Numbered from the stretch's first letter, positions 12,200-24,265 are shown. The stretch: DNA of 64,000 nt from Corythucha ciliata (GCA_038030265.1 CM075938.1:55359189-55423188), one strand, 5' to 3'. A program made the numbers and translations. Notes: a model not told the origin generated them from the letters alone.

Positions 12200-13520
12200 A
12201 AGACAAACAATACTTTCAGCATCTTTAAGACTATTGAGAGTTTTCGTTGGGACAGGAATTTGAATTGTTTAGAAATCAACTTAGTGCGGTGGAGGGGTGG
12301 GGGTAAGAAAAAGTTTCGGGAGAAAAAAACAGAGGATTTCGATATAGACAGGAAATTGAATTGGTTCTCCGGGGGTCTCGTGGACAGGTTTTGCTTCTGG
12401 GTAAGTTGTGGGGTGATGGATGTGGGGGAGGGGAATTGTGTAAAGTAGATTATAAATCAATTTATCCTAACTCCTCCCTTTTTCTTTGCCCGTAACCCCT
12501 TTAGCACTTTCCAAGTTTTGCAAGTTGGGTGAAAAGAGTACTAGGGAAGGGAAGAGGAGGAAAAGGACCGTGTAAATTTGGAATTCCATTAAGAAGTTCC
12601 ACGTCCTACAGGGACATTTCCGGTCTCAAACCATATCTTTTACAGCATTTTTGTTCTCAGTCGTAGCGCTATTTCATCTTTAATTAATTCAAAAGTATTA
12701 CCCTATCCCCCAACCCCTAATTTGATCACAAAAGGGAGTTAAATAAATCAATAAAATGTTTCATCCTGTCCTTATAACCAATTTATTTTTTAAAAGGAGA
12801 AAAAAGTTCTGGATTATTCGGTTGTAGGGATTTCCCTATAAATTTCTTGGGTCTTGGCTTAAAAAATAAGGTTCCTCTTCAATCATCTCAGTTCTTTAGA
12901 AAAATAAATAAAATAAAAATCCTCCCCCTCTTCTCTGCACTTTATTACGGCTCGTTAAACAAGATGGAAAGGGCTAACTCACCCTCCCCGTCTCGCAGCC
13001 CTTTTTTTTTTTACACACACGTCTTTGACTTTTTAATTTTGGTTCTTTTTACTTTGGTAAAATGCAATTTCAGGACTTCAGAGTAAAAAAAAAAAAAAAT
13101 TGTCTTTCCATCTCTTCTCTTCACCAGCTACCCCCCCATAAAAGCACTTTTGGTGTTGTTAGAGGGGGGAAAGAGAGTTAAAAGGGGATGACCTCCATTA
13201 GCGGCGCCCTCGCGTTGCGTGTGAACGCCATTTTACTTCAAATATTTGCCTTTTAAACTAATGTTTACTCCTCCTCTTTCCTCCATCGCCCACCACCCTA
13301 CTCCCTTACATCCCTAAAAGTAGCGTTGTTTGTTCGTTTTAGTCCTGAACGGGTGGGGTGGGGGTTGGGGGTGGTTAAAGAGAGAGACAATGAGTTTCTA
13401 TCATATTGGTGGAAAATTAAATGTTATAATTTTTGTAGAAAACTCGAGTTGAATTACCCCGTTTTTCCCTTCAATTTTTTTTTGTGCTCGCTATTTGCCT
13501 TTTTTCTCTGTCTAAAATGA
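12200..13520. other. Noncoding, no recognised feature
   Basis: Noncoding DNA between the TXNDC12-like gene and the microsatellite at 13.5 kb. It holds T and A homopolymers (about 13003-13012 and 13086-13099) and GGGGTGGGGG-like purine tracts around 13.36 kb. Nothing else was recognised. Confidence 0.45.
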
Positions 13521-13550
13521 GAAGAGAGAGCGAGAGAGAGAGAGAGAGAG
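13521..13550. repeat. (GA)n microsatellite
   Basis: About 30 bp of GA dinucleotide repeat with a single GC interruption. Confidence 0.92.
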
Positions 13551-13717
13551 TGATATTGAAAAGCTCCAAAACGCTGTTTGGCCCCAGGACGCGAACACCG
13601 CATCTGCTAAAAGCGGAAGTTTCCTCTAAACCACGCTATTATAGTAGCGAGACAGCTAGTATAATTCTACGTCTTTACGGTGTTGTTTCAACTAATAATA
13701 GTATATTATAAATCGAG

Positions 13718-13812
13718 GGAGTAAAGACGTGGTTTATTTTCTGAGAGACAAGTTTATCAGCCCGAGCGAAGCGAGGCTGTAATGTCTCGAGGAAAATAAA
13801 CGGATTTACTCC
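13718..13812. repeat. 95-bp palindromic element with CGAGCGAAGCGAGG core
   Basis: Outer arms GGAGTAAA (13718) and TTTACTCC (to 13812) are inverted, followed inward by GTTTATTTTC / GAAAATAAAC and GAGACA / TGTCTC. The centre is CCCGAGCGAAGCGAGGC, itself near-palindromic. It has no coding capacity. This is probably a small miniature inverted-repeat element or a hairpin-forming remnant; no clear TSD was found. Confidence 0.7.
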
Positions 13813-14138
13813 AAAGTTATGTACATAACTTTATGTACAACCGGAAAAGCGGGATCAATGGAAATTCCGAGATAATAATTAGGAAAGCGGGTACGCATCA
13901 GAACAGTTAGCGTTATCTCGCTGCTCGTAGTAATACATCGCTCAACTGCTCAAGTGAAGGAGGTTTGAATTGATAGAAGGGCGGTGTGATTGTTGTGGTT
14001 GAATCGTTCGCAAGACAACAGAAAATATATTTGAACGTTGAATTATTTAAATGAACAATGTAGGTAAAGGCGCGTTTACATGGTTTAATCTTATCGGGAA
14101 CGGACACGAGATAAGAGTTGGGTTATATTACCTTTCCT

Positions 14139-14238
14139 GGGCCCTATTGCACAATGTTTTATTAGCTAATAATATAGCTAATATTAGCTAATAAAACAGC
14201 TGTAATATTAGCTAATAAAACATTGTGCAATAGGGCCC
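14139..14238. mobile_element. 100-bp hairpin MITE (GGGCCCTATTGCACAATG termini)
   Basis: Arms beginning GGGCCCTATTGCACAATG are almost perfectly inverted at 14139 and 14238. The interior is repeats of TTAGCTAATA, so the whole sequence folds on itself. Its right end abuts a second hairpin element starting at about 14240. No protein is encoded, and the superfamily cannot be assigned without a clear TSD. Confidence 0.8.
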
Positions 14239-14239
14239 T

Positions 14240-14382
14240 GGGGGCCTGTTCTGCAAAATTTCATAGTGTTCCTAGGAATATCCTTTCCACCCGTCCGACC
14301 CGAATTAAATCACATGTTGATGGGGAGAACGGGTGGAAAGAGACAGTGATAGTGACAGTCAAAAGTTATAGAACAGGCCCCC
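14240..14382. mobile_element. MITE with GGGGGCCTGTTCT terminal repeats
   Basis: Terminal inverted repeats GGGGGCCTGTTCT lie at 14240 and, in reverse, end at 14382. Inside, CTTTCCACCCG (about 14281) is inverted relative to CGGGTGGAAAG (about 14330). The same type of terminus (GGGGGCCTATTCT) bounds the element at 23852-23985, suggesting one family. Noncoding. Confidence 0.7.
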
Positions 14383-14844
14383 TGGTTACCCCAAATTTAT
14401 TACAGTACTGAGTGATTTATTTATATTTACTTAATTTTAACGTTCCAAAAGTTGTTTTAGGTTTTATGAGCTGAAATTTAGGTCTATTCTAAGCAATTGA
14501 TCCACAGACGGTGATAGTTTCTTCCGGTTTTCAGTCACTGAGGCAGAACAGAATGTGTATTCCCCACATCGCTCGGCCAAGAAGTCTTGTTCCTATGTCA
14601 CTTGGAAAAGGACTAGAGAATCATCAAAACGTGTTGTTTTTATTGTATAATACACAAATGGCGTTTATTCGACCGATCCGAAAAGAACGAAATGCCGGTG
14701 AACTACGCGTTTGTTGGGTGCTACTCGAGGGCTGGAAAGGACCGTGTATCCTTCTTCAGATTCTTTTCCAAGCATCAGGGTGAGGTAATCTTCTTCAGCG
14801 CTATAAAAGGGGCACGTGACATTCAACGTTAAGCATTTCCCAAA
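14383..14844. other. Noncoding spacer between MITEs
   Basis: No recognised gene or repeat. An open frame at 14511-14783 shows no known motif and lacks splice-flanked homology; it is probably chance. Confidence 0.4.
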
Positions 14845-15002
14845 GCTCGTTTCACACATACGCGGTTTCACGAGGCCCCCCGCGTGAATACCGCTTTCTC
14901 ATCGAACCAAATAATATGTACCGCACATGTGTAAAGGTGTACGCGGTCACTAGGCGTCAGCCAAAACCGCGCCGCTTGAAACCTCGGATATGTGAAACGA
15001 GC
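14845..15002. mobile_element. 158-bp MITE with GCTCGTTTCACA terminal repeats
   Basis: The left end GCTCGTTTCACACATACG and the right end, whose reverse complement reads GGCTCGTTTCACATATCCG, form TIRs that extend inward to the GGTTTCA segment. The right flank is TAA and the left flank CAA, so a TWA-type TSD with one mutation is possible but not proven. Noncoding, GC-rich interior. Confidence 0.68.
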
Positions 15003-16639
15003 CTAACGCGCTAGTTAAAAGTTAAGCCAGTTCAAAATCGACGGGATGGCTACGTGAAAGGGTTTGAAATGAAACGATTGCTCTGGTCCGACTAAAGTCA
15101 TCTATTCGCATTTACACTACCGTACTTTCCCTAGGGAGTAATAGGCAGGGTTACCATAAAATTTTGAAATTGATAAGGACTGCTTTATCTCCGGGTTGTA
15201 CATAAATTAAAATTAAAAACGTTGGGTGTATCTTCATTTTCGTCGGAAGTTATACGAAGAGCGGTGAAACAAGTTTGACGTTATTATTTCTGACGCCAAG
15301 AAAGACGAATTGTAAAATATTAATAACCAAAAAAGATGGGGAAAAACAAGAAAGTAGAAAGCTCTAAACTTTGAGAAGCTTATTATGAGTCTTCTTGGAT
15401 AAAGTTCTTGAATTAGAGTGCTTTGTAGCAGTGGAAAATGGTTCCAGTGAAAACATCGTCAGTGTCTCGTTATATTAGAACCTGCGGGCCTCGGCGTGGG
15501 CTCTAACGGTTCAATTTTGACGGTTACACCAGTCTTTACACGTCGGGTTTCTGAAGTATTTTAATTCCTGTAATTGGAAGAATCGATTTTCGTCTGCAAC
15601 CGGTCGGTTGGGGGGGGGGGGGAGATGACTGGAAATATTGAAGTGGTTGACATTTACGTAAAATGCAGCTTTATATTAAACTTTGTAAATCAGGTGGGTG
15701 GGTGGGTGGGGGTGGTGGTTAAAATAATTCGGTTAAATCGAAGTGGGCGATGGCTGGAGAACCACTGGTCTATTTCTATAGGTTTTCATCCCGCCCCTTG
15801 AAAGAGATATGCCCTCCGAGTTAAACCAGCATGACCTCACGGTCTTGATGGTTTTTAACAAATTTTTGGGGGTATGCACAGGAACGGTGTTATACAATCG
15901 TAAAAAAAAACCGCTCATCCCTCTATCATTAAATTCCCGATCAAATCAGTCTTGGGCACGTTTATAGTCAAAGTCACCAACTTTAAACTCTATAGCATTG
16001 TAGGCAAACCCTCTTCCCCCCCACCCGTATGCCCAAAACCACTGATGGGTACAAGGGGAAGTGTGCTTAACGATGAATCAAATAACGAACAATAGAAATG
16101 ACCCAGTTTTGCCTGAAGCGCCCCGTATACGGGGGTGGGATTCGTCGACGACGTTTGGATGGCGGCGGGGGAGCTTTGAAGAGTGTGGGATTACACAATT
16201 GGAATACAAGGTAGAAGAGAATTGGAAGAGATGGAAATGGCGGGGAGGATGAATAATTCAAGTTTGGAGGGGGGGAGGCAAGGGAACAAACGAGTTAGAG
16301 CTAGATAGGGAATAATGATGGAAATGGTGAGCGGAGGGGGTAGCAGTGGGAAAGGGGTTTAGGAATTAGAAAGAAACAAATATCCTAAAAAAAACAGTGA
16401 TTTGAAGTTGGCTGGTTAGGGGAGGGGGAGAACTGATTCCTCTTGAATGGTTCAAAAATAAAAGTTCATCGATTTTCGATCTTATCGTGGTAATACTCAG
16501 TGTTCCCCCGAAGAGAACGATTTTTAATGCCAGCAGAATTTCCGAACAACTCCCCCCCTAAAAGAGGGTGAATTAGTGCTAAGGGGAGAGGGAGGTCAAA
16601 CAGAGAGAGTGAAATCTTCAAAATTTATCTCCAAGTCTG
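15003..16639. other. Noncoding with simple repeats
   Basis: Noncoding DNA with a G run near 15610-15622, a (GGTG)n tract at 15690-15720, and purine-rich stretches at 16.1-16.4 kb. No gene recognised. Confidence 0.45.
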
Positions 16640-17004
16640 AAGCATTTCACCATGGCTTGAAGCCAGAAAGAGCAGACTTTTCCTGATTCAAATTCGAATT
16701 TAGTGAATAATTGGCTTCTTCAAGACACAATTTCGCCGTTCAGAAAAAAATTTCGTGGGTTTTTCTCTGGTTGAATCCAAATTTCGCTCTTCTGGCTACT
16801 TCATACTCCTTTCCCAGATTTTCACTCTTTCAAAATCAAAATTTCATGGGTTTGACTCCTGCTTAGGTCTGTTTCGTATTGGAAGAATTCAATTCGACGT
16901 ATATGCCTTCTTTACTACCGTTGCCTTGCGGTTCGGATTTTCAGAACGGCTCTCTGTTAATTTCGGGGGGTTTTGCTCTTATACAAACCAAATTTTCCGG
17001 ATTC
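16640..17004. repeat. Very diverged ~40-45-bp repeats
   Basis: The motif AATTTCG or AAATTTC followed by TGGGTTTTTCTCT recurs roughly every 40-50 bases with strong divergence (for example around 16750, 16785, 16840 and 16960). This looks like an old tandem array, not a gene. The open frame at 16755-17021 follows this repeat. Confidence 0.4.
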
Positions 17005-17640
17005 AGCTTGGAAAATTTTAATTAACCGGAAGCACACAGTCCTGATACTGGTCTTACTCGATAGGTTTTATGCAGATGATTACAAATGTGATCGTTTGCC
17101 GGAGCCTGCTTGGGGCACTTGCCCTCGGTGGCCAGTACCAACTCAACGGTACTGGTCAAACTCCCTAAATTAGGAATATTAATTACCCCGGAAGAACGAA
17201 GTACTGAAAATGGTCTTATGCAAATGGTTTTATGTAGTCAATACGAAAACGATCATATGCCAGGGGCATTTGCCCTCAGTGAACAGGCTAACTGTGTAAA
17301 GGGAAATTAATTAACCGGCAGATCATGGCTTTGAAACTAGTCTCATTAGACGACAATGATCGTCTGCTGCATTTCCTCTCTGTAGCTCGTCAAACTCACT
17401 AATAAGTTTGGGAAATTTCACTTGACCGGAAGAACATATAGTCAAGTTTCAGGACTATGTGTGCTTCCATTTCATTAAAATTTCCCAAATTTCGTGAATT
17501 TGACGTGCCACAGCGGGCAAATTCCCCAGGCTGACGGCGGCAGTCGATCATATTCGTAATCAGCTCCATAAAGCCTTTCGAGTGAGACTAGTTTCAGGAT
17601 TATGTCCTTCCGTTTAGTAGAGTGAGTAAAATCTACCCTC
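17005..17640. repeat. ~110-165-bp tandem repeat: three direct units plus one inverted unit
   Basis: Direct units each start near TTAATTAACCGGAAG-like sequence (about 17016, 17180, 17306, 17420) and share a later segment GATCGTNTGCC followed by TTTGCCCTC. After about 17445 the module reads in reverse: the reverse complement of 17450-17625 contains CCTGAAACTAGTCTCACTCG and GGGGAATTTGCCCGC, matching the forward units. The sequence 17383-17507 therefore folds into a long hairpin around TAGTCAAGTTTCAGGACTA. Function is unknown; it is probably a foldback element remnant or a rearranged satellite. Confidence 0.6.
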
Positions 17641-20600
17641 CACCAACGTGAGCGATTTTTTTGTTAAACATGGGGATTTGGGTATTCTCATAATGGTACG
17701 TTTTCACACTGAGCTACAACCGAACAAATGCGTCGATGACCCCAGCTAATTACAACATCATCAAACACGCATTTCAAGCCCCGCCCCGCTCACTAACCAG
17801 TCCTTCACATCATTCAATGTCATTAAATGTACAATGCTGAGTATAGAGAGGAGGTCACTCGACTCAAATCAAATCCGACGTATCCCTCTGAGGGATGCAT
17901 AGTGGGTGGCGGTGCGGGGATTCCAACTACTGTCACTACGCGGCTTAATATTGTACCATCAATTATAATCGCAAATGATAATGTCAATAATGGCTCCATT
18001 GTTCCAGGCTGTCCCAGGCGAATAATTATTATAAATCATTGAAACGGCGATGTTGAACCCCCCGCCCTTTTCCTCAACCCGGTAACCATTAAGCTCCGTC
18101 TGAAGTCTAACCTTGTTTCGCCTGATAAATTTTTTTTGTAAAAGCGAGCTCCGGCAATTTCTGGTTAAGCTCAAGCTTTTTTGTCTTGCCGGTTGGAATA
18201 ATATGAGAGCTCAATGAGGGTTGAAAGATGGGATGAAAGAGAATAGAGGATTCCCCCCCCCCCACCAACTCACCCAACTGTTTCTTTAATCTTATCGTCC
18301 GCTCCTGTGGGATAAGGGAGACGAGATCTTAATGGACCTTTTGTTTTTGTATCTCCTTTCACATTTTCCTTAACCTTTTACTCCTGGCTCTTGTTCTTTT
18401 ATGATTTCTATTACCCCGTTCCCCCTCATCAAATATAAAGCGAAAATGGTGCTTTTTGCTCTGAGTACACATACCCCCCCCCCCCTCTATCGTCTCACTA
18501 GTTCGAAACCGGAGAGTTTATTCTACTTTGACTTGAATTGAGCTGATCCCTTAACTTTGTCAACCGAAGTATCAATTTACATTTGGGGAATTTAATTAAT
18601 CGGAGGTTCTTGTTTTCAAAGTTTCCCCTCCACTGTGAACCGCCGTGTAACAGGAATCTTCCCTCCGCGCGATCAAAGCTCCCCAACCCCTTGAGATATT
18701 AATATGCTCCAGAATCACGCGGACTCAGGATTATCACGCTGAGACGGGTTTGTTGAGCATACCCCGAAGGGCTTTCGATGAAGACAAGTTGATAGCTGAC
18801 GGTGAATGAAATTTATATATGGGAAAAGTTCATATTTCTTATCCTTATTAGATACTTTCTTCTTTAAGAAACACAGCTACAATTGACCGTCTTAATAATG
18901 TCCACCTTGGGTTGAGAACAGTCTCGCTTTTATTCTTTCACGAGCCATAAATATTCACTGTAAAAGTAGACCGCATGACGTGACGAATTCTCCCTTCGGG
19001 AGGCTCGATGTCTCTTCCACGGACCAAGATTAAACAAACTCCTTTTCTTTTAACATTTAATCCCAACCTCAATCAATTTCAAAGAGTTTTCCCCGAACTC
19101 GAATAAAAACGTAATGAAAATACCGCCTCCCAGGCCCCAGCGGGGAGGGCTGTACAAGTAGCGTTCTGAAAACAACGCTGTGGGCGTGGTGGGGTGGGGG
19201 GGGGGAAGTTAAACAAACGAAAAAAACAAAACAGAACCGAGAAAATACGATCCTATATTTGTTTTATCAGTAAATAGTATCAATCATTCAATGATTCGCG
19301 GAGCTGTTTCACATTTTTGTCGAGACAGTTTGCTTTAAAGAAAAATAAAGCTCACGAAGTTCGTTTGAGCGAAATCTTTATTATTCTTTTTTTTTTTTTT
19401 TGTGGAATCGAAAGAATTGGGGCGTTTCACTCCAAGGATTGATAGTAGAGTGTTTAGGGGTGGGGGGTGTCCTGAGATTTATTAGATTCATTCGTATTCT
19501 TGTCAAGCCTCTAAAACTTTTTCTCCCCCCTCCTCTCTGGCCATTGGTAAGAAGAGAGCAGTGCCAAGCACATTCCGCACCAAAGCGACACCCCGCACCC
19601 TTGCCTTTTGATATTGAAAAAAAACAAAAAAAAAACTTATTTTTACGAAGGCCTCGATAATTTATTCATTAGTGTTTTTGAGGGGGTGGGGAATGATGAG
19701 TGAAGTGAATAAGGATATACGATTTTTTAAAACTGTATCATCTCTGAATACGACGAGAAGAAAACGGAATACATGAATATACTCAAGGGACTCGTGGAAA
19801 TGGATGAGGTGATGGGCTCGTCGAGTCGTCGCGATATAGCTCGTTGATGATGACGTCGGGTGGTTGACGGGAGGGAACTTGGAGAATACCCTTTTATCGC
19901 TCTGTACTGTACAGACTTTCACTGTTTCACTTTTCTTAGTTTTTTTTTTAATCCTCTCCCCAACAGTGCACCAGTACGCACGTGACACTTCTCTGGTGTA
20001 TTAAACAGTTTCAATCACCCCCCCTCCCCTGATCAACACACATCTCCCTACAATCGCTTTTCTCTATTTGAAATTCAGAATGGGGTTTGAAGGGGTGCTA
20101 ATATAAAAAAAAAAACCATCGGCTTTTAATCAGAGCGTAGGAGCAGGAGCGTGGAGTCTGTTTCACGATTGCTAGAGACTTCTTTTTTTGTTCAATCCAG
20201 AGCTCTGCCTCTCGAATGTTTTTCCACTTTTCCAACAATTACTGTCACACCAGGAGATGAGAAAACGGATGAGGAGGGGGTATGTTATTGATTCCAGGAA
20301 TTTCTAATTAATTAGTGTACAATTTCTCTCTCAAACTTCTTTACCGCTTTGTTTCGTTTGAATTCGCCTTATTTTACGCAGGCTGAAAACATCCCGCCAG
20401 TTCCGAGAAACCCCAAAATACGAGGTTTCATCCATTTTTGAATTTCGGCCATTTAAAGCGAGCGTGTTTTTAGGGAAATTTTATCAAAGTGTTCCACTCT
20501 GTTACCAACGCTGGTTTATGAGTCCCTTTAGAGCATGCTCAACAACGCGAGTTCAGGAGGTCCAGGCGCAGAAAACTGTTTAGGTGCTTTTCAGACCCAC

Positions 20601-20754
20601 GCTGAATTGAGAAATGCTGCCAGTCTCAGCCAAAACGCACTTTGTACTTTTTGGCCCTTGACTGATACTGCGGGCAGTGGCGCCCTCCCCTCACAAGTGA
20701 TGTTTCTATGGGTGTGACGGGGGAGGTCATTTCATTTGAATTTGAAAAAAATTG
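17641..20754. other. Noncoding, no recognised gene
   Basis: Three kilobases with C runs (about 18255 and 18476-18486), a G run near 19200, T and A runs around 19387 and 19620, and no domain-bearing open frame. The frame at 19662-19988 (- strand) has no recognised motif. Confidence 0.45.
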
Positions 20755-21330
20755 GCTTTTGTTCCAATTTTAACCGCTAGTTTGCACTTTTTCTCCGAAT
20801 TAGCGTCTTTTTTATTAATTTAAGCAGCGGTAAATTTTTGTGCGAATTAACGTTTTTCGCTAATGTCGCTGATTTGCGGTGTATAGAGGCCATTTTACGG
20901 TAAACAATTTTCAGTTTCTGGTCTTCGTTTCCGTTAAACTTTGAGTTGCGGGGATCTTTCTCAGTGACTGTGGAACCCGGGCAAGCCGGCCACGACAGTG
21001 CACTGGAGTCTTCAAATTTGCACGATTTTAAAATAACAAATGCACGAAAGTGGACTTTTCTCGGCTGAGTATTTGCGATAGTGAGAGTGTCACGTCTCTT
21101 TTCATTTTTCAATTCATTCAATTTCAGCGAAATACCGGCCGTAGGATTCCGGGTAAGCCCAAACCCTGCCAACACTCGAATCCTGACGAATAGGCGTAAA
21201 ATTTCAACTTTCTGAAGGCAGTAATCCGCGAAATTGGAAGTTTAATGGATGAATATTCGTGATATTGAAGGTTGAAAGTTGCTTTATAAAATTATATTGC
21301 TTAATTTCAGGTCTTAATTTTCGTGAAATT
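20755..21330. repeat. Fragments of the decayed ~30-bp GCGAATTA array
   Basis: At 20755-20900 units such as TTTTTCTCCGAATTAGCG and GTGCGAATTAACG match the 8.4-kb and 31-kb arrays. At 21180-21330 a looser set containing CGCGAAATTGGAAG and CGTGATATTGAAG continues. Sequence at about 20900-21170 between them is unrelated noncoding DNA. Confidence 0.55.
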
Positions 21331-23763
21331 ACTAGTTAAGGGTCTTAAAGGAAAGTTGCAGTTTCAATATCATTTTTATACCACTTGACCATTGTTTTGG
21401 CAATTTTTGGTGGAACTCAGTCTAGCTTGCCCCGACTCAGGACATATCCTGACGAATACCCTACGAAATTTAACCGAAACTCGGGCTTTACTTGGCCTTG
21501 TGCTCGTGCTTAGATTAATAGTTCCCTTGCTGAACTAAGATTTCCCACACTGAGATAGGCTGAGAACCTTCTTTTGTTTTAACAGCCCTTTCTTCCTCAT
21601 TTTTACTTCCATGTTTATATGTTCCTCCTCCTCGATCAAGGACCACCCACCCCCAAGTTGGATGTTGTATTGGCGTCACTGATGCTGGCCTGGATGATGG
21701 CCCAGCGTCCCGTCTTCCTTCTCTCCATCAAGAGCTGGAGGCTATCGTTATTCGGTGCATCTGGGAACTGTGTGAGACTTAGAGGGGTAATCGGCTCTGC
21801 TTGACTTGTACACGGAGGCTCGAAGAGCTGACGGCAGTGAATCTTCAACGGAGGGGGGGGGGAGAGGGCTTGGTGTCCTTTGTTTCAGGAATCACAGCCT
21901 ACACCGCTTCCTGCTTTCATCTTAGGAAGATGGTGAGGGGATTCTTCACTATTCTGTAGTTAGGGTATCCCATCAAAATAGTTGTACCACCGCAACGTAG
22001 GATTTTTATAGATCTGTGACTGTCAAATCAGTTAAATTTGTTGGAATTATTGATGGATCTCTCGCTTTTAGCCGTACTGTTCACTTCGCCTCTATTTATA
22101 GACGTTTTTACGAAGAGACAACCTGCGGTAGTGTTGTCAGTGCGTTAATAAAATACACGAATCATGAATCTCCCCACCACCACCGCTACCACCACCACCA
22201 CCTCATCCAAACACCTGAGTTCGTGACGCGCGTATGCGGAAAGAATTAAAGTAATTTCTGTTGATTTCCCTCACCCCTCCCCGCCTACCACTTTGCCATC
22301 ACACAAAAAGAATAAATTGAATATTGTTTTTTTGCTGCTTTCGAGATAAGGTGAAAATTCCAGTAATAACATCACGAAAACATCACGCGAGTTTAAATCA
22401 TCGCCCAAACTCTTCATGCCAACACCTCCCCTCCCCCCACAACCTTACGTGCGAGTGGATCGACTGAATAAAATCGAAGCCGGGCTTCGTGCCCTCACGC
22501 CAATATTAAAGAAGATATTTTTCTTCTGAAAAACTTTTTTTTTTTTTTTTTTTAGCAAGGTGGAAAAGCTAAGAAATGAGGTGATCGCCGTTTGCCCTTG
22601 TAACAGGTTTCCTCCTGAAGTCCTGAGCCCGTTGGCTTAAACTTTTTTAATTTATTTTTTTTTCCCCCGCTTACATCTTTTCACGGGAAGTTAGTACGGA
22701 GGATTTTCATTATTAGATTTCTTAAAATACTCCCCTTTTCCAGTTTTTATTTAAGTTGACTTGACTATAATCGAGTTAGAGGCTCTTTTACACAAGTTGA
22801 ACCGATCGTTCCGGTGCGGTTGACGTGGCTGTCAAGTTTTTTTTGTTTTGTTTTTTTCCCTCCCCTGTGCTTAAATCTACGTGACTCGAGTCACTCGGAC
22901 TCGATTTAGGGAGACCTGTGCCCGTTGAATCAACGTGATCACGAGACTTTATTCAGTGCCAGTGGAGTACGCATTTTCAAGAGAAACGTTAACAAAATAG
23001 CCGTCCAGAAATATATTTTTAGAGTTCTTTGTTTACGTGCGATAATTCTGGCCTACCTCTTCTATCGTCTTCAATAAACTCATGGGATTGGGGTAGAAAT
23101 ATTTATACCTCGGGTTTCCCAGTTTATTATAAAATTTTCCTTCAACCTGTAGATGTCCCGGTTTTGTTTATGGCGTAAAAAACTGGGGGGTGATTCTGTA
23201 ACTCGCAAAATTTACGTGTCGTAACTGGGAAGGAGGGGGTGAGGATGTGCCCCGTTGCTTTGGTTTTTCCACTCATTTGTCAAGAATTTATTATTAGGTC
23301 TGTTCGCGGTAGTGTAGGGCAGGTCGGGGTAGCTGGTGAAGGCGAGTTCAGAGCAACCAGTGTAAATCCATAACAGTTGTGATATTTTCTCTCTCCTGTG
23401 CATGTTAGATAAGAGTTATCAATTTATAACAAAAAATTGGAGTAACTTCGGGCAGCCCGGAGTAGTTCTGAACTCGTCGCGAACGCCCTACACTCACTAC
23501 ACTAGCTAAACTAACTACACTAACAACACTCGTCTGCTCGCGAACGCTTTTCGAGCGCCCAAGTGTACCCTCGGGCAACCTAGTGTAGCTTCGCGAACAG
23601 ACCTTATTTTTTCTTCGAGACCACACATTCTCGCGTGAAAATTCGGCAGTTTAATTCACTAGGTATCGTCAAAACCATGGCAACGAGTTACCTCCCCTCG
23701 CCCTTCTTCCATTTTATGTCACGTAAATTTTGCAAGTTACAGAATCCCCCCGCTATAGGGGTA
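21331..23763. other. Noncoding; (CCA)n microsatellite at 22174-22203
   Basis: No gene recognised. The stretch contains a CCA/CCACC trinucleotide tract (22174-22203) and a T run at about 22538-22553. The open frames at 21619-21848 on both strands show no known family. A missing 3' exon of the - strand TXNDC12-like gene might be expected here, but no KYFY-type motif was found by eye. Confidence 0.4.
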
Positions 23764-23846
23764 TCTAAGGACGCCGAATAAGAAATAACACTATCCCGCC
23801 ATAGCAACCGCATCTTGCGGCATTTTCACACGGGTTCGTAATACGG
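23764..23846. repeat. Solo half-copy of the hairpin family at 23852 and 29559
   Basis: Contains CGCCGAATAAGAAATAACAC, CCGCCATAGCAACCGC and CATTTTCACACGGGTTCGTA. The first two recur in the adjacent element at 23852-23985, and the last in the hairpin at 29559-29665 in the other orientation. It is a truncated relative of both and is noncoding. Confidence 0.6.
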
Positions 23847-23851
23847 TCCCT

Positions 23852-23985
23852 GGGGGCCTATTCTGAGTTGTCGGGATAAAATGCCGCAAGCGGGATCCAA
23901 GAACGCTGAATAAGAAATAACATTATCCCGTCATAGCAACCGCACTTGCGGCATTTCTTTCCGACAACTCAGAAAATAGGCCCCC
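23852..23985. mobile_element. 134-bp MITE with GGGGGCCTATTCTGAGTTGTC termini
   Basis: The left arm GGGGGCCTATTCTGAG... is inverted at the right end, whose reverse complement is GGGGGCCTATTTTCTGAG. ATGCCGCAAGCG (about 23881) inside is matched in reverse by CGCACTTGCGGCAT (to about 23955). It lies about 30 bp from the end of the TXNDC12-like exon on the - strand, inside its downstream intron. Noncoding. Confidence 0.75.
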
Positions 23986-24013
23986 TTAAGGGGTGACGCG
24001 TTTAAAATTATAC

Positions 24014-24265
24014 CTGTCCGCTCGGTCGAAGAAAGAACACTCTCGGCGTGTATCTTCCGTCGGCCCTCATGGCCGGTGTTGTCAAATCGTCGTGAATTAT
24101 AGCCATCGTGAGCCGTTCCCTCCACGAAGAAATTTCCGAAGACTCAACTATCTTGGGCACTATGACCGAACAGCTAGGGCAGTTCGGTAAATACACGATG
24201 ACCATGATAGGACGCCTGTTGGCTCGGGCATCGTCCACAGCGTCGTCTAAATTGTCGAACCAACC
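24014..24265 (-). CDS. TXNDC12/ERp18-like paralogue, single internal exon (CPSC active site)
   Basis: An 84-residue exon on the - strand, flanked by a T-rich acceptor ending TTTAG at 24266 and a donor GGACAG|GTATAA after 24014. It begins GWFDNLDDAVDDAR and carries PIMVIVYLPNCPSC (19-32) with a standard CxxC thioredoxin motif at residues 29-32. Next come SSEIS (42-46) and RYTPRVFFLRPSGQ (71-84) with cis-proline at 74. The 3' boundary is phase 0 after the Gln that aligns with the Lys at the same place in the 11584 gene, so the intron position is conserved. The upstream (signal peptide) and downstream (KYFY helix) exons were not recognised, so it may be a gene with distant exons or a fragment. 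It is convergent with, and about 12 kb from, the first paralogue. Confidence 0.8.

Noticed and set aside
21619..21848. Open frames on both strands that might be a retroelement piece
   Set aside because: No reverse transcriptase, endonuclease or integrase motif is visible in either frame.
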